Shown here piece by piece: positions 37,753-48,450 of a stretch of DNA of 62,875 nt (within the stretch, counting starts at the first letter, position 1; each line of letters begins with the position of its first letter). The stretch comes from Candidatus Thioglobus sp. (GTDB lineage Bacteria > Pseudomonadota > Gammaproteobacteria > PS1 > Pseudothioglobaceae), in contig JABGQC010000003.1 of the NCBI GenBank assembly GCA_018644675.1, positions 1 to 62,875 of the forward strand, in the 5' to 3' direction. The notes below the pieces were generated by a model. That model made no database searches. It saw only the letters and a list, made by a program, of their open reading frames with translations, and was not told the DNA's origin. The position numbers and the translations under genes were made by a program.

Positions 37753-39090
37753 TTATAATAAACGTATCAAGTCATTATACAGCGCAACAAGGGTTAATGA
37801 CAAAATAACAAAGAGTCCAAATTTGGCGAATATTTGCTGTATAGAGTCACTCACAGGTGAGCCTTTGATAATTTCAAGCACATAGAAGAGTAAATGTCCG
37901 CCGTCTAGCAGGGGAATGGGGAGTAAATTTAGCAGGCCAAGGCCAATACTAATTAGCGCTAAAAAAGATAAGAAAGGTATCAGGCCAACCTCTGCACTTT
38001 TACCGGCATAATTAGCAATACTCACCGGACCGCTAATTTGATCCATTGAAGCCTCGCCAATAATCATTTTTTTGATCATTTTTAGGTTTAATACTGTTAA
38101 TTGATAAACCTTGGATCCTGCAGAAATAAGCGCTTCAATCGGCTCTTTTTCAAGCACAACTTGCCAATCTTCCAAGTAATTCTCAGGCACCACAACACTG
38201 ACACCAGCCTTAGGAGAGTTGTTGTACAGCTCTGGCGTTAGTGTCAGCATTAAAGTGGCGCCATTACGCTTAATCAGCAGATCAATAGGTTTAATAGGCT
38301 TGACTTGTATAGCAACAACAAAGTCCTGCCAAGTGCTAATTTTTTGAGCATTGGCGCTAAGCACCTCATCATTAGACCTTAATCCTGCTTTGCTGGCGGC
38401 AGAATTAGGCACAACTTGATCAATAATTGCAGGTAGTCTAGGCATTGCAAATTTAAACCCTAAATAGCGATCAAGCCCTTGCTCCGGATTAGCTAAAAAG
38501 TCATTTGTTAAATTAAGGGTGGTTGTTTTAAGATTTTCATGATTAGAGCGGGCTTGTATAACTAAAGGTTGATCTTCATCTGCTTGAATGAACTGAGTAG
38601 AAAATTCACTAATACTGGGCGTTGGAATGTTGTTAATACTAAGTAACTCATCACCTGCTTGTAAGCCCGCTTGATCAAAAAATCCTGATTCTGTAACAGA
38701 TTCAACAATTGGCTTAATGCCACTTACGCCAGCAATAAAGATAAAGGTATAAAGAATAATGGCTAGCAAAAAGTTGGCAATTGGTCCTGCTGCAACAATG
38801 GCAAATCGCTTGTATACAGATTGCCTGTTAAAGGCGCGATGCTTTTCATCATCCGCAACTTGCGCTTCATTTTCATCCAGCATTTTAACAAAACCACCCA
38901 AAGGGATTGCGCACAGGGTGAATTCAGTTTCACCCCGTTGAAAAGATTTGATAACTTTGCCAAATCCTACAGAAAATCTAAGTATTTTGACGTTGAATTT
39001 TTTAGCCACCCAATAGTGGCCATACTCATGGATGGTAACCAAAATACCAATAGTGATGGCAAATGATAATAGAGCGGTTAAAAAGCCCAT
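37753..39090 (-). CDS. rseP: Site-2 metalloprotease RseP
   Basis: RseP cleaves membrane-bound anti-sigma factors and signal-peptide remnants inside the membrane. The 445-residue protein has the zinc motif HEYGH at 21-25, two PDZ domains at about 115-290 and the third ligand region NLLPIPLLDGGHL near residue 395. No rseA or rpoE gene is in the window. Confidence 0.95.
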   Translation of the reverse strand: MGFLTALLSFAITIGILVTIHEYGHYWVAKKFNVKILRFSVGFGKVIKSFQRGETEFTLCAIPLGGFVKMLDENEAQVADDEKHRAFNRQSVYKRFAIVAAGPIANFLLAIILYTFIFIAGVSGIKPIVESVTESGFFDQAGLQAGDELLSINNIPTPSISEFSTQFIQADEDQPLVIQARSNHENLKTTTLNLTNDFLANPEQGLDRYLGFKFAMPRLPAIIDQVVPNSAASKAGLRSNDEVLSANAQKISTWQDFVVAIQVKPIKPIDLLIKRNGATLMLTLTPELYNNSPKAGVSVVVPENYLEDWQVVLEKEPIEALISAGSKVYQLTVLNLKMIKKMIIGEASMDQISGPVSIANYAGKSAEVGLIPFLSFLALISIGLGLLNLLPIPLLDGGHLLFYVLEIIKGSPVSDSIQQIFAKFGLFVILSLTLVALYNDLIRLL

Positions 39091-39095
39091 GTGAG

Positions 39096-39449
39096 CTATA
39101 GCTGAGTGTGAGAATGCCCCGCATCTTTAAGGCGTTTTAAGTAGGTTGTCCACAGAGATTCTTGATTTATAGCTAGCTTGTGCAGATGTGACCATGAATA
39201 AATACCACTATCATGTCCATCACTAAAAAATAGAATAATGGCATAATTGCCTGTAGGTGTAATCCGATCAATTTTTACATTCTCTTTATCTAGTTGCAAG
39301 GTTTCTTGACCAGGGCCATGACCAACCACCTCTGCTGAAGGTGAGTAAACTCTTAAGAACTCAGCACTTAATGGGTAGTCGATACCCTCAAAAGTCAAAG
39401 TTAATAGGTTTTTGTCTTTATTCAGAGTGATATTACTTGGTGTTTGCAT
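39096..39449 (-). CDS. DUF971 domain protein
   Basis: The 117-residue protein matches the DUF971/GBBH-like N-terminal domain family (LRVYSPSAEVVGHGPGQ, then ITPTGNYAIILFFSDGHDSGIYSWSHL). Family members may bind metal or take part in Fe-S work; the role is unknown. I chose the start at 39449 because AAGGAAAA lies before it. The longer frame adds 18 residues without a ribosome site. Confidence 0.85.
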   Translation of the reverse strand: MQTPSNITLNKDKNLLTLTFEGIDYPLSAEFLRVYSPSAEVVGHGPGQETLQLDKENVKIDRITPTGNYAIILFFSDGHDSGIYSWSHLHKLAINQESLWTTYLKRLKDAGHSHTQL

Positions 39450-39539
39450 GATTTTCCTTATGGATAAATATAGGCGATATTTTAGCAGAACTATCGTTTT
39501 CATTAACCTTTAGCTTTATAAGTGGATAAAATAAAGCCT

Positions 39540-40355
39540 ATGTTGATAAATTTTACAAAAATGCACGGGCTTGGAAACGACTTTATGATGGTCGATAATA
39601 CAAGTGGTGACATAAACTTTAGCGCCGAAGTGATTACTAATTTGTCTGATCGACATTTCGGTGTTGGTTTTGATCAGTTACTGGTTGTTGAGTCAAGTAT
39701 TTCTCCAAATGTTGATTTTCGCTATATTATTTATAATGCAGATGGATCTGAAGTGTCACAATGCGGGAATGGTGCTCGCTGTTTTGCGCGTTTTGTCACC
39801 CAAAAAGGCCTGACCAGTCATAATCCTATTACTGTTGAAACTCACTCAAGTGTTATTACATTACACATCAATCCAGACAGCACCGTGCGTGTTGATATGG
39901 GTAAGCCAAATTTTGAACCAAGCAGCATTCCACTGATTGAACCAGAAGTTCAGTCAACCTATTTCATTGAAGGATTTGAAATGGGTGTTTTGTCTATGGG
40001 CAACCCTCACTGTGTTTTAATTGTAGAAGAATTGTCAACGTTGGATGTGACTAGTATCGCTACACAAATTCAAGCAAGTGACACCTTACCTGATCAAGCT
40101 AATATTGGCTTTATGCAAATTATTAATCGTCAAGAAATAAGGCTGCGAGTTTATGAACGTGGCTCTGGTGAAACGCTGGCTTGTGGCAGTGGTGCGTGTG
40201 CAGCTGTAGTTCATGGGGTTGAGCAAGGCTTATTAGATGAAACTGTCTGCGCACATCTTACTGGCGGCGATGCAACTATTGAATATCAAAAGGGTGGCTC
40301 AGTATTTTTATCAGGGCCTGCTGAGTTTGTCTTTGAGGGTCAAGTGAACCTTTAG
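39540..40355 (+). CDS. dapF: Diaminopimelate epimerase
   Basis: DapF converts LL- to meso-diaminopimelate for lysine and peptidoglycan. The 271-residue enzyme has the two catalytic cysteines in [10 protein letters not shown] and [10 protein letters not shown] chose ATG 39540 ([15 protein letters not shown]) by the family's usual N-terminus. A GTG at 39522 would add six residues; neither has a clear ribosome site. The 3' end overlaps apaH (opposite strand) by four bases. Confidence 0.93.
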   Translation: MLINFTKMHGLGNDFMMVDNTSGDINFSAEVITNLSDRHFGVGFDQLLVVESSISPNVDFRYIIYNADGSEVSQCGNGARCFARFVTQKGLTSHNPITVETHSSVITLHINPDSTVRVDMGKPNFEPSSIPLIEPEVQSTYFIEGFEMGVLSMGNPHCVLIVEELSTLDVTSIATQIQASDTLPDQANIGFMQIINRQEIRLRVYERGSGETLACGSGACAAVVHGVEQGLLDETVCAHLTGGDATIEYQKGGSVFLSGPAEFVFEGQVNL

Positions 40356-41149
40356 CAATCTATAGAGAATACTTGCTGGTCTGATCGTCTAATAGCACTC
40401 AAACGTCCGCCCCATATACAACCGTGATCCATTGGGAAAATACGCTTTTGCACGACATTGGTGAGCGTAGACCAGTGTCCAAAAAAGATATCTGTTTGCT
40501 CAAGTAGTCGGTGTTCATGCATAAACCAAGCTTTATAACCCTTGGGCACCTGGTCAAAATTTAGTTTGTGGGCAAATTCTAGCTGACCATCAGCCTTACA
40601 AAAGCGCATTCTCATAAGTGCATTAACAGTGTATCGACATTGCTCGATCTCACCTAAATTGGCATGCCAGGTATCTGGCTGATTGTGATACATTTTTGTT
40701 AAAAATTCAGCTAAATTTTCACTTTGCAAGTTCGCTTGAACTAGAGCTGCTTGAGTCAATACAGTGTTTTTATCCCAATTTGGTGGAATACCAGCATGAA
40801 CCATTAAGGCGTTTTGTTCATGAATAACTAAAGGTTGTTGAGTCAAAAACTCTAATAGTTTTGTAGCATTTTTTGCATTTGTTATATCGCTAAAAGTGTC
40901 TTTTTTATTGGGATTGATATTGCCAATAGTACAGGCTAATAAATGAAAATCATGATTACCCAAAACCATAGATGTGTTGTCAGCATTTTCTTTGATAAAT
41001 TCTAAAGTTTCCAAGGATTTGTTGCCACGATTAACCACATCTCCCAGAAAATAAAGACGATCTTTATCCAGGGAAAAGTTTATTTTTTTTAATAGGCGTT
41101 GTAATGAATCGTAACAACCCTGAACATCACCAATTAAATAATCAGACAT
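40352..41149 (-). CDS. apaH: Diadenosine tetraphosphatase (symmetrical)
   Basis: ApaH splits Ap4A into two ADP and can remove Np4 caps from RNA. The 265-residue phosphoesterase has the metal motifs [17 protein letters not shown] and GNHDFH. It follows apaG directly in the rsmA-apaG-apaH order of enterobacteria. Confidence 0.95.
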   Translation of the reverse strand: MSDYLIGDVQGCYDSLQRLLKKINFSLDKDRLYFLGDVVNRGNKSLETLEFIKENADNTSMVLGNHDFHLLACTIGNINPNKKDTFSDITNAKNATKLLEFLTQQPLVIHEQNALMVHAGIPPNWDKNTVLTQAALVQANLQSENLAEFLTKMYHNQPDTWHANLGEIEQCRYTVNALMRMRFCKADGQLEFAHKLNFDQVPKGYKAWFMHEHRLLEQTDIFFGHWSTLTNVVQKRIFPMDHGCIWGGRLSAIRRSDQQVFSIDC

Positions 41150-41521
41150 CTAATGTAGGGTGTAGGGCTCACTTAAGATAAATTCAGGGATTTCAGCTTC
41201 GAAACGCTCACCTTCGTCATTTACCATGCCGTAAGCGCCTTTCATGGTTCCGGTGGCGGTCTTGATTACTGAGCCTGACGAATATTGATAAGACTCTCCT
41301 GGCATTAGATGTGGCTGCTGTCCCACAACACCTTCACCAATCACATCTTCAGTATGGCCTGTTTCATCTTGAATGCGCCAACGTCTAGTAAGTAGTTGGG
41401 CGCCAATCAAGCCGTTATTTGTCATGGTGATGGTGTAGGCAAAAGTATGTTGATTAATGGCAGCACTAGACTGCTCTTTAATAAAATTAACTTGAACTTC
41501 AATTTTGATGGAGTTTTTCAT
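41150..41521 (-). CDS. apaG: ApaG domain protein
   Basis: ApaG is a small beta-sandwich protein of unclear function, linked to Co/Mg resistance phenotypes. The 123-residue protein shows the family pattern FAYTITMTNNG, LLTRRWRIQDETG and VVGQQPHLMPGESYQYSSG. Its start overlaps the end of rsmA by 23 bases. Confidence 0.94.
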   Translation of the reverse strand: MKNSIKIEVQVNFIKEQSSAAINQHTFAYTITMTNNGLIGAQLLTRRWRIQDETGHTEDVIGEGVVGQQPHLMPGESYQYSSGSVIKTATGTMKGAYGMVNDEGERFEAEIPEFILSEPYTLH

Positions 41522-42287
41522 AATCTTTGGTTAGGGTAATAAAGGTATCGACATCTAGCATTTCAGCGCGCTGAGAAAGGTCAATATTGGTTTGCTCTTG
41601 CGTTATTAATGATTTTAAACAATTTCTAAGGGTTTTTCTACGGTGGGCAAAGGCAGCCTTTACCAATTCTTCAAAAGGCTTAATGTTATCAACTTTACAG
41701 GTTTTTAGAGGTGTTAAATAAACAATAGCAGAATCAACCTTTGGTGCCGGATCAAAAGATTCTGGAGGTACAACAAAGATCAATTCCACATCAAAAAATG
41801 CTTGCATCATGACACTCAATCGACCGTAAATTTTAGAACCATGATTTGCTGACATTCTCTCTACCACTTCTTTTTGCAGCATAAAGGTCATATCTATAAC
41901 CTTGTCTCGATGCTCAAGCAAGTGAAATAAAATGGGAGATGAGATATTATAAGGAAGATTGCCCACCACTCTAATCGGCGGATTAAAATCATCAAGATCA
42001 AAATTAAGCGCGTCACCTTGATGAATCGTTAAATTGGGTTTTTTATGACTATTTAATATGTCGATTAAATCTCGGTCGATTTCAATTACATTTAACTCAT
42101 CCACTCGATCTAGCAAAGGCAGTGTCATAGCGCCTTGTCCAGGGCCAATTTCAAGTAAATTGTCATCACGTTTAGGTGCAATGGTGGCAATGATTTGATC
42201 AATAATCTTTTGATCTGTCAAAAAATTTTGACCAAAACGTTTTCGCGCCTTATGCTTTGTAGGATTGGTAGTGTATCGCTTAGACAT
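41499..42287 (-). CDS. rsmA: 16S rRNA dimethyladenosine transferase
   Basis: RsmA (KsgA) dimethylates two adjacent adenosines near the 3' end of 16S rRNA. The 262-residue protein has the opening KARKRFGQNFLTD, the SAM motif EIGPGQGAMTLPLL and the catalytic NLPYNISSP. I chose ATG 42287 by family N-terminus. It overlaps the pdxA stop by eight bases. Confidence 0.95.
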   Translation of the reverse strand: MSKRYTTNPTKHKARKRFGQNFLTDQKIIDQIIATIAPKRDDNLLEIGPGQGAMTLPLLDRVDELNVIEIDRDLIDILNSHKKPNLTIHQGDALNFDLDDFNPPIRVVGNLPYNISSPILFHLLEHRDKVIDMTFMLQKEVVERMSANHGSKIYGRLSVMMQAFFDVELIFVVPPESFDPAPKVDSAIVYLTPLKTCKVDNIKPFEELVKAAFAHRRKTLRNCLKSLITQEQTNIDLSQRAEMLDVDTFITLTKDYEKLHQN

Positions 42288-43242
42288 TTTTCTTATTAAT
42301 GAAATCTTGCGCATATTCTAACGCAGTATGCAAGCTCCCTAAGCTAATATTGCCACTACCAGCAAGTGACAAGGCGGTACCATGGTCAACCGAGGTACGA
42401 ATAAAAGGCAGTCCAAGGGTGATATTTACCGCTTTTTTAAAACCTAGCGTTTTAAGTACTGGCAAACCCTGGTCATGATACATACTGAGTACACAATCAA
42501 CCCCCTTAAGTGCATCAACTGTAAAGGCAGTATCGGCAGGCACACTGCCGGCCAAATTTAACCCTTGTTGATTAAGCTGCTGAATCAGCGGGTTGATAAT
42601 GTCTATCTCTTCTCGACCCAAGCAACCATCTTCGCCAGCATGAGGATTAAGCCCGCAAACAACGATACGCGGATGAATGATGCCGTAACCCTCTAGTGAA
42701 TTATGAATGATGCGTATGGTTTTTTCAAGCGACTCTTGCTGAATATTTTGGGCAACTTGGGAAAGGGGAAGGTGTGTTGTTGCTAATGCAACGCGCAATC
42801 CTTTGGTGGCTAGCATCATCACCGTTTTTTCGGTGTTGGCTAATGAAGCTAGATATTCTGTATGTCCAGTAAACCCAGGATTAACCGTGTTAATAATGCC
42901 TTTATGGATAGGGCCAGTAACTAAAGCATCACACTGTCCATTTAAACAAAATTCAGTGGCTATATCTAAGGTGTTAAGTACATATTGTGCATTTTCCACA
43001 TTTAACATTCCAGTATTAACTACACCGTTCGTTTTAATAGGATAGACACAAAGCTGTTGTTTAGCTGAAGAGTGCTCAGATTCAACAATTTTTAAGGGTA
43101 AATTAAGCTGCTTTGCACGCTTTAATAAGATATCAGGATCGGCAAAAGTCAACAAATTATTAGTTGACTTTTTTTGAGCAAAAATAACAGCCAAATCTGG
43201 GCCAATTCCGCCAGGCTCTCCTGGGGTAAATGCAATCGTCAT
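42280..43242 (-). CDS. pdxA: 4-hydroxythreonine-4-phosphate dehydrogenase
   Basis: PdxA oxidises 4-phosphohydroxy-L-threonine in pyridoxal phosphate synthesis. The 320-residue protein has the metal-binding histidines in GHTEYLA, the segment GLNPHAGEDG and the SMYHDQGLPVLKTLGF motif. It is the first gene of the pdxA-rsmA-apaG-apaH block, as in E. coli minus surA. Confidence 0.95.
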   Translation of the reverse strand: MTIAFTPGEPGGIGPDLAVIFAQKKSTNNLLTFADPDILLKRAKQLNLPLKIVESEHSSAKQQLCVYPIKTNGVVNTGMLNVENAQYVLNTLDIATEFCLNGQCDALVTGPIHKGIINTVNPGFTGHTEYLASLANTEKTVMMLATKGLRVALATTHLPLSQVAQNIQQESLEKTIRIIHNSLEGYGIIHPRIVVCGLNPHAGEDGCLGREEIDIINPLIQQLNQQGLNLAGSVPADTAFTVDALKGVDCVLSMYHDQGLPVLKTLGFKKAVNITLGLPFIRTSVDHGTALSLAGSGNISLGSLHTALEYAQDFINKKNV

Positions 43243-43473
43243 TTATAGCATAAATTAGTGAAATTAATAACTTATATTATAGTGTTAATATATAAGCAAG
43301 ATTTTATATACTAGGATATTTTTTTTTATAAAAAAAATAGTTAAAAATCAAATACTTATAATTTAAAAAAAGAGTTTGCCGGCTATTTAAATTAAATAAT
43401 AAACATAAGTAAAATGATTCCTATAAAATTCCGATTAATAATAATTAAATTCATACTAAAAAACAGGTTAACT

Positions 43474-44622
43474 ATGCGCTTCACAATTACACCTTTAGTC
43501 ACATCAGTTTTACTCACATTTTCAGTGCCTTTACAGGCGCAAATCATGAATCAAAATGCCAACAATTTTGATTCCGTTTATAACATTCAAACAGTTAGTG
43601 GCATGTCACTAGATAAAAGAGCTCTTTTAGGGGGTGCGGTAGTATCTTCTTCACAGGTTAATTTATCAGCTCAAGTGTCAGGTGATGTCTTGGTTGTTAA
43701 CGGTCGTGAAGGTGATATGTTTAAGAAAGGCTCAACCATTGTAACGCTGGAACAAGAATCTATTCAAGCACAGCGTGACTCTGCCTATGCTGAAATTGCT
43801 TCAGCTAATGAGGCTTTGAGAAATGCAGGTGTACAGTATTCACAATCTATCGTCTCCCCTAATGGGGGCGGTATGCTTGGTGGTGTGCCTGGTATGTTCT
43901 CAATGTTTACTGATCCTATGTTAAAGATGAGTGGCCAAGGCAACCCTGAATTTGACAAATTTGCTAATAGAACCTCAAGATATACAGCTTATCAACAAGC
44001 TAAAAATAAACTTACTCAGGCGGAAAATAATTTAAAACAAATTGAATCACGCTTAAAAGATGCCAATGTTAGCGCGCCATTTGACGGCGTTATTGTTGCT
44101 AAATCGATTAATGAAGGTGACATTGTCCAGCCAGGTCAAATTTTACTAAAGTTTGCCAACATTAAAGAACTTCAAGTTGAAGTTAACATTCCGTCAAGAC
44201 TGGTTAGAAGTTTAAAACTTAATAAAGACTATCGAGTTAAGTTAGATATTGCTAATATTGTAGTTGATGCCAAATTAGCACAAATTTATCCAATTGCTGA
44301 TAACGCTAAGCACAGTGTTAAAGTAAAGCTTGACTTACCTGCTAACGTTCCAGTTCTTCCGGGTGCGTATGCAGAGGTGGAAATTTTTGAAACAGATTCA
44401 GGCGTACTAACACCAGTTGTTCCCGAGGTGGCTATTATGTGGCGCTCATCTCTACCAAGTGTTTTTGTTATCAATCCGCTCACCAACAAAACAGAATTAC
44501 GCTTTATTCGCTTAGGTGAACAGGTGGGTAAGGATAAGAAAAGTATTTTATCGGGCTTAAAAATTGGTGAAAAGATTGTTGCCAATCCAAATATATTAAT
44601 GGTTTCAGGAATGAGTATCTAA
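43474..44622 (+). CDS. RND efflux periplasmic adaptor (membrane fusion protein) 1
   Basis: This adaptor would link the RND pump encoded next to it to an outer-membrane channel. From ATG 43474 the protein has 382 residues with a signal peptide (about 1-23, PLQAQ). It has a lipoyl-like half (VSGDVLVVNGREGDMFKKGS), a helical hairpin at about 75-185 and a beta-barrel. The hairpin contains a Gly/Met-rich insert (GGVPGMFSMFTDPMLKMSG) that is also present in adaptor 2. No TolC-like gene is near. The start follows CAGG and gives a proper signal peptide. Confidence 0.88.
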   Translation: MRFTITPLVTSVLLTFSVPLQAQIMNQNANNFDSVYNIQTVSGMSLDKRALLGGAVVSSSQVNLSAQVSGDVLVVNGREGDMFKKGSTIVTLEQESIQAQRDSAYAEIASANEALRNAGVQYSQSIVSPNGGGMLGGVPGMFSMFTDPMLKMSGQGNPEFDKFANRTSRYTAYQQAKNKLTQAENNLKQIESRLKDANVSAPFDGVIVAKSINEGDIVQPGQILLKFANIKELQVEVNIPSRLVRSLKLNKDYRVKLDIANIVVDAKLAQIYPIADNAKHSVKVKLDLPANVPVLPGAYAEVEIFETDSGVLTPVVPEVAIMWRSSLPSVFVINPLTNKTELRFIRLGEQVGKDKKSILSGLKIGEKIVANPNILMVSGMSI

Positions 44623-44629
44623 GGGAATT

Positions 44630-47600
44630 ATGTCAAAACACGAACATATTGATCTTTCTAAAGATAAGAATATAAATCAAAAAGTAATTAAGGAAGCTAT
44701 AAAGGAATACGAACTTGGTATTGCTGGAAAGCTAACCAAGGCCTTTATTACTTCGCCTTTATCTATTATTATTTTCTTTGCTATGTTGGGCGCCGGTATT
44801 ATCGGTCTTATCTCAACACCTAGACAAGAGGATCCACAAATTTCAGTTCCTCTAATTGATCTCTTTGTTGAGTACCCAGGCGCTTCATCGGAAGAGGTTT
44901 CTAATATCGTGGTTAAGCCATTAGAGCGTTTAATGTCGCAGATTTTAGGCGTAAAACATGTCTATTCAGTGAGTGACAAAGGCCAGGGAATTATCACGGT
45001 TGAATTTGATGTGGGTCAAGATATGAACGCATCTATTATTAAGGTTCGTGACAAGATGCTGGCCAATCTTGACTTTATGCCGCCTGGTGCAAGGCAGCCT
45101 CTGATCAAGCCTAAAGAGATTGATGATGTACCCATTATCAATTTAACCCTATGGTCCAAATCCTTAGATGATGGACAGTTGCGCTCGCTTGGTCTGGAGT
45201 TAATCCAGCAATTAGAAAAAGTTAAAGATACCAATAACGGCTTCATTGTTGGTGGTCGCAAGGAAATATTCCATATTGATGCTTATCCGGGTCGTTTAGC
45301 TGGCTATGGTGTTTCTATTCAGCAAATAGCCGGCACAGTGGGCAATGCTAATGTTCGTGAACACACGGGCAATATCGAGCTAAACGGTTACAAAATGGAA
45401 GTTTATTCGGGTGACTTCTTTACTAAAGTTGAAGATATTGAAAATTTAGTAGTTGCTATTAATGATGGCAAGCCTATCTATATTCGAGATGTTGCCGATG
45501 TTTATTACGCACCAGAAGAAACTGAACATATGGTGAGTTACTACACAGGCAAGGCTAACAAGACAAACCAAAAAGCCACTGGAGAGCAAGCGGTCACCAT
45601 TGCAATTGCTAAGAAGTTTGGCTCCAATGGTGTGGCAGTTGCTGAAAATATTCTAGCCAAAGTGGAAGAATTAAAAGGTCGATTAATTCCAGACAATGTG
45701 GAAATAGCAGTTACTAGAAACTATGGAAAATCTGCAAAGGACAAGGTTAACGCTCTTATTAAGAAGTTATTCATCGCCACAGGTGCTGTTACCTTGCTAG
45801 TTTGGTTTGCATTGGGCGTTCGTCCGGCGATCGTAGTTACCCTGGTTATTCCAGTTGTGCTATTAATGACAATCTTCTCTGCTTGGATTTTAGGCATGAC
45901 AATTGACAGGGTGAGTTTATTCGCCCTTATCTTTTCAATAGGAATTTTGGTTGATGATGCAATTGTTGTCACGGAAAATATTTATAGACGCTGGCTGATT
46001 GATAACAAAATTACCATCGGTACCGCAATTGATGCAGTGCGCGAAGTAGGAAACCCTACAATTTTAGCAACCTTTACAGTGGTTGCGGCACTTGTACCAA
46101 TGGCGGCTGTAAGTGGCATGATGGGGCCATATATGGCACCAATACCAGTTTTGGGATCTGTTGCAATGATGTTCTCGTTGTTTGCTGCATTTGTCTTTAC
46201 ACCTTACTTTATTATGAAGTTCGTTCCCCCTTTGAACGTCTTACACAAAATGCATGAAAAGGAAGAAAGAGAAGCAAAAATAATGTACTCTTTTTATCAC
46301 TCGACCATCTCTAAACTGTTTAATAAAGCAGCTTATGGTTGGAGCTTTTTACTAGGCTTGGTGGTTGTGTTCTTCTTGGCCATGTCGATGTTTTATACAA
46401 CAGCAGTGCCTGTTAAAATGTTGCCACTCGACAATAAATCAGAGTTTGGTATTGTGCTGGATATGCCTGATGGAACCTCATTGGCGGATACTGCTTCAAC
46501 ACTACACTTGATGGCGCAAACGCTTCGCAATGTTCCAGAGGTTATTGACATTCAGTCATACTCGGGTACAGCAAAACCGTTTGATTTCAACGGCCTGGTT
46601 AGGCACTCTTACTTACGCCAATCTTCATCTGTTGGTGAGTTGCAGGTGCAACTTGCAGAAAAAGCCGATCGTTCACGCTCTAGCCATGAAATTGCACTTG
46701 AAGCTCGCGGTTTATTAAAAACAATTGCCGAAGATGCTGGTGCAGATTATGCTGTTGTTGAGATGCCACCTGGCCCCCCAGTATTAAGACCGGTAGTAGC
46801 AGAGGTTTATGGTCCTGATAAAGATACTCGCCGTAAACTGGCGAATGACTTAACTGAATTATTTGTTGAATCTGGCACTATGGCAGATGTTGATAATCTA
46901 ATGCGCGATGAATATCCGGTAATTGACTTTCAGGTTGATACAGCCAAGGCATCAAGATTTGGTGTTAGTGTTATGACTATTAAAGAAACGTTAGCTATGG
47001 CTATGAGTAGTTTTAATGTGGGCACTATTCGCCTGAAAAATGCCTTAGAGCCTTCACGCATCTGTCTTCAGGTGCCATTGACAAAGCGCTCTCAACTTTC
47101 ATATTTAACACAACTTCCTGTGCCATCTCAGCATGGCAGTATGATTCCTATTTCCGAATTAGGTTCGTTTAGCTATAAGAAGGAAGATGATCTTATTTAC
47201 CATAAGGATCTAGCAGATGTAGAGTATGTATTGGGCGAGCCAATAGGTCGTCTTAGTGCACCAATCTATGCCATGTTTGCTGTAGATGATTTATTACTTA
47301 GATATCAAACATTAGACGGTACACAGCTTCAAGGTGAGTACTTAGGGCCACCAAAAAATCAAAATATCCCAGGATTTGAATGGGGTGGTGAGTGGACAGT
47401 AACATTTGAAACCTTCCGTGATATGGGTACTGCATTTGGTGTTGCGCTTGTTGTTATCTATATGTTGGTTGTTTGGCAATTTGGTAACTTCATTATTCCA
47501 GCAATTATCATGGCACCAATTCCCTTAACACTATTGGGTATTGTTCCGGGTCATTGGTTGTTAGGTGCAGAATTTACCGCTACCTCAATGATTGGCTGGA

Positions 47601-48127
47601 TTGCCTTGGCAGGTATCATTGTGCGTAACTCTATCTTATTGGTAGACTTTACCGTTCAAGAGTATGCCAAAGGTATCCCGTTCTTTGATGCAGTGATCAG
47701 TTCATGTGCTTCACGTACACGCCCAATTATGATTACTGCATTTGCTTTGGTAGGTGGTTCAAGTGTTATTTTGTCTGATCCAATTTTCCAAGGTATGGCT
47801 ATTTCATTGTTATTTGGTGTATTTGTTTCCACCTTATTAACTTTGGTTGTGATTCCATTAGGAACATTATCAGCAGGCGAAGAATCGTGTCGTAATATTG
47901 CTGTTAATATGGGTTTACTTCCTGGTGATGCGGATGCAGATGAAAAATATAATATCACTAAAGAATCAAAACCAAAGAAAGAAGGTTCAGAAAAATCTAG
48001 CCCAAAGGACTGGATAAAGGCAGCCATTCGAAAGAAAGATCAATCAAAGGATACTGAACAGCAAGATAACGATGGAAAAATAGATACCAATGGTTTGCTT
48101 AAGAAAGAAGATAAAAACGATGTATAG
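44630..48127 (+). CDS. RND efflux permease 1 (AcrB-like), with long charged tail
   Basis: This is a proton-driven inner-membrane pump of 1165 residues with 12 membrane helices in two halves. The proton-relay Asp pair is in ILVDDAIVVTENIYRRW. The substrate is unknown. The last ~80 residues are a Lys/Glu/Asp-rich cytoplasmic tail, absent from permease 2. Bases 47582-47862 are identical to the inverted copy in permease 2. The gene starts seven bases after the adaptor gene. Confidence 0.9.
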   Translation: MSKHEHIDLSKDKNINQKVIKEAIKEYELGIAGKLTKAFITSPLSIIIFFAMLGAGIIGLISTPRQEDPQISVPLIDLFVEYPGASSEEVSNIVVKPLERLMSQILGVKHVYSVSDKGQGIITVEFDVGQDMNASIIKVRDKMLANLDFMPPGARQPLIKPKEIDDVPIINLTLWSKSLDDGQLRSLGLELIQQLEKVKDTNNGFIVGGRKEIFHIDAYPGRLAGYGVSIQQIAGTVGNANVREHTGNIELNGYKMEVYSGDFFTKVEDIENLVVAINDGKPIYIRDVADVYYAPEETEHMVSYYTGKANKTNQKATGEQAVTIAIAKKFGSNGVAVAENILAKVEELKGRLIPDNVEIAVTRNYGKSAKDKVNALIKKLFIATGAVTLLVWFALGVRPAIVVTLVIPVVLLMTIFSAWILGMTIDRVSLFALIFSIGILVDDAIVVTENIYRRWLIDNKITIGTAIDAVREVGNPTILATFTVVAALVPMAAVSGMMGPYMAPIPVLGSVAMMFSLFAAFVFTPYFIMKFVPPLNVLHKMHEKEEREAKIMYSFYHSTISKLFNKAAYGWSFLLGLVVVFFLAMSMFYTTAVPVKMLPLDNKSEFGIVLDMPDGTSLADTASTLHLMAQTLRNVPEVIDIQSYSGTAKPFDFNGLVRHSYLRQSSSVGELQVQLAEKADRSRSSHEIALEARGLLKTIAEDAGADYAVVEMPPGPPVLRPVVAEVYGPDKDTRRKLANDLTELFVESGTMADVDNLMRDEYPVIDFQVDTAKASRFGVSVMTIKETLAMAMSSFNVGTIRLKNALEPSRICLQVPLTKRSQLSYLTQLPVPSQHGSMIPISELGSFSYKKEDDLIYHKDLADVEYVLGEPIGRLSAPIYAMFAVDDLLLRYQTLDGTQLQGEYLGPPKNQNIPGFEWGGEWTVTFETFRDMGTAFGVALVVIYMLVVWQFGNFIIPAIIMAPIPLTLLGIVPGHWLLGAEFTATSMIGWIALAGIIVRNSILLVDFTVQEYAKGIPFFDAVISSCASRTRPIMITAFALVGGSSVILSDPIFQGMAISLLFGVFVSTLLTLVVIPLGTLSAGEESCRNIAVNMGLLPGDADADEKYNITKESKPKKEGSEKSSPKDWIKAAIRKKDQSKDTEQQDNDGKIDTNGLLKKEDKNDV
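47582..47862 (+). repeat. 281-bp inverted repeat, copy in RND permease 1
   Basis: By eye this segment is identical to the reverse complement of 48500-48780. It encodes the last membrane helices of the pump. Outside the segment the genes differ at many third positions, so a recent gene conversion is likely. Confidence 0.88.
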
Positions 48128-48143
48128 GGTTAGCTAACCCTAT
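48124..48143. repeat. Perfect 20-bp palindrome at the permease 1 stop codon
   Basis: ATAGGGTTAGCTAACCCTAT is a perfect palindrome that includes the TAG stop of permease 1. It lies 14 bp before the main terminator and may stabilise the mRNA end or bind a protein. Confidence 0.65.
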
Positions 48144-48450
48144 ATTGGTATTTCCATAAAAAACCAGTGTCAATACACTGGTTTTTTATTGTCAGCTGTT
48201 TTTAAACAATCTAGGGTTGATCAACAGTTTGAGAGTCGATTAGTAGAGTGATTACTCTTGATATCAAGGTTTTGAAATAAGCCCATAAAGAAGCTCACTC
48301 ATAAAGAATTGCACATCTAGTTTTTAAGTCAAAACAGCCCTTACACTTTTCGCAAGCATGCGATAAGGTTGATAGTAGGGTAGAGGCTCAACACTACTTA
48401 AACTATAAGCACAAGATGTGCGAATGCTTAAAGTGGTGTTTTATTTATAA
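48128..48450. other. Gap between the convergent RND operons, no gene
   Basis: The 323-bp gap holds the palindrome and the terminator at its left end. The rest shows only short repeats, such as GCACATCT (48311-48318) with AGATGTGC (48414-48421) inverted, and a small hairpin CGCA-AGCA-TGCG. I see no credible gene. Confidence 0.6.
48158..48187. terminator. Strong bidirectional terminator between RND operons
   Basis: AAAAAACCAGTGT and ACACTGGTTTTTT form a perfect 13-bp stem with loop CAAT. It works in both directions, which suits two convergent operons. Confidence 0.92.
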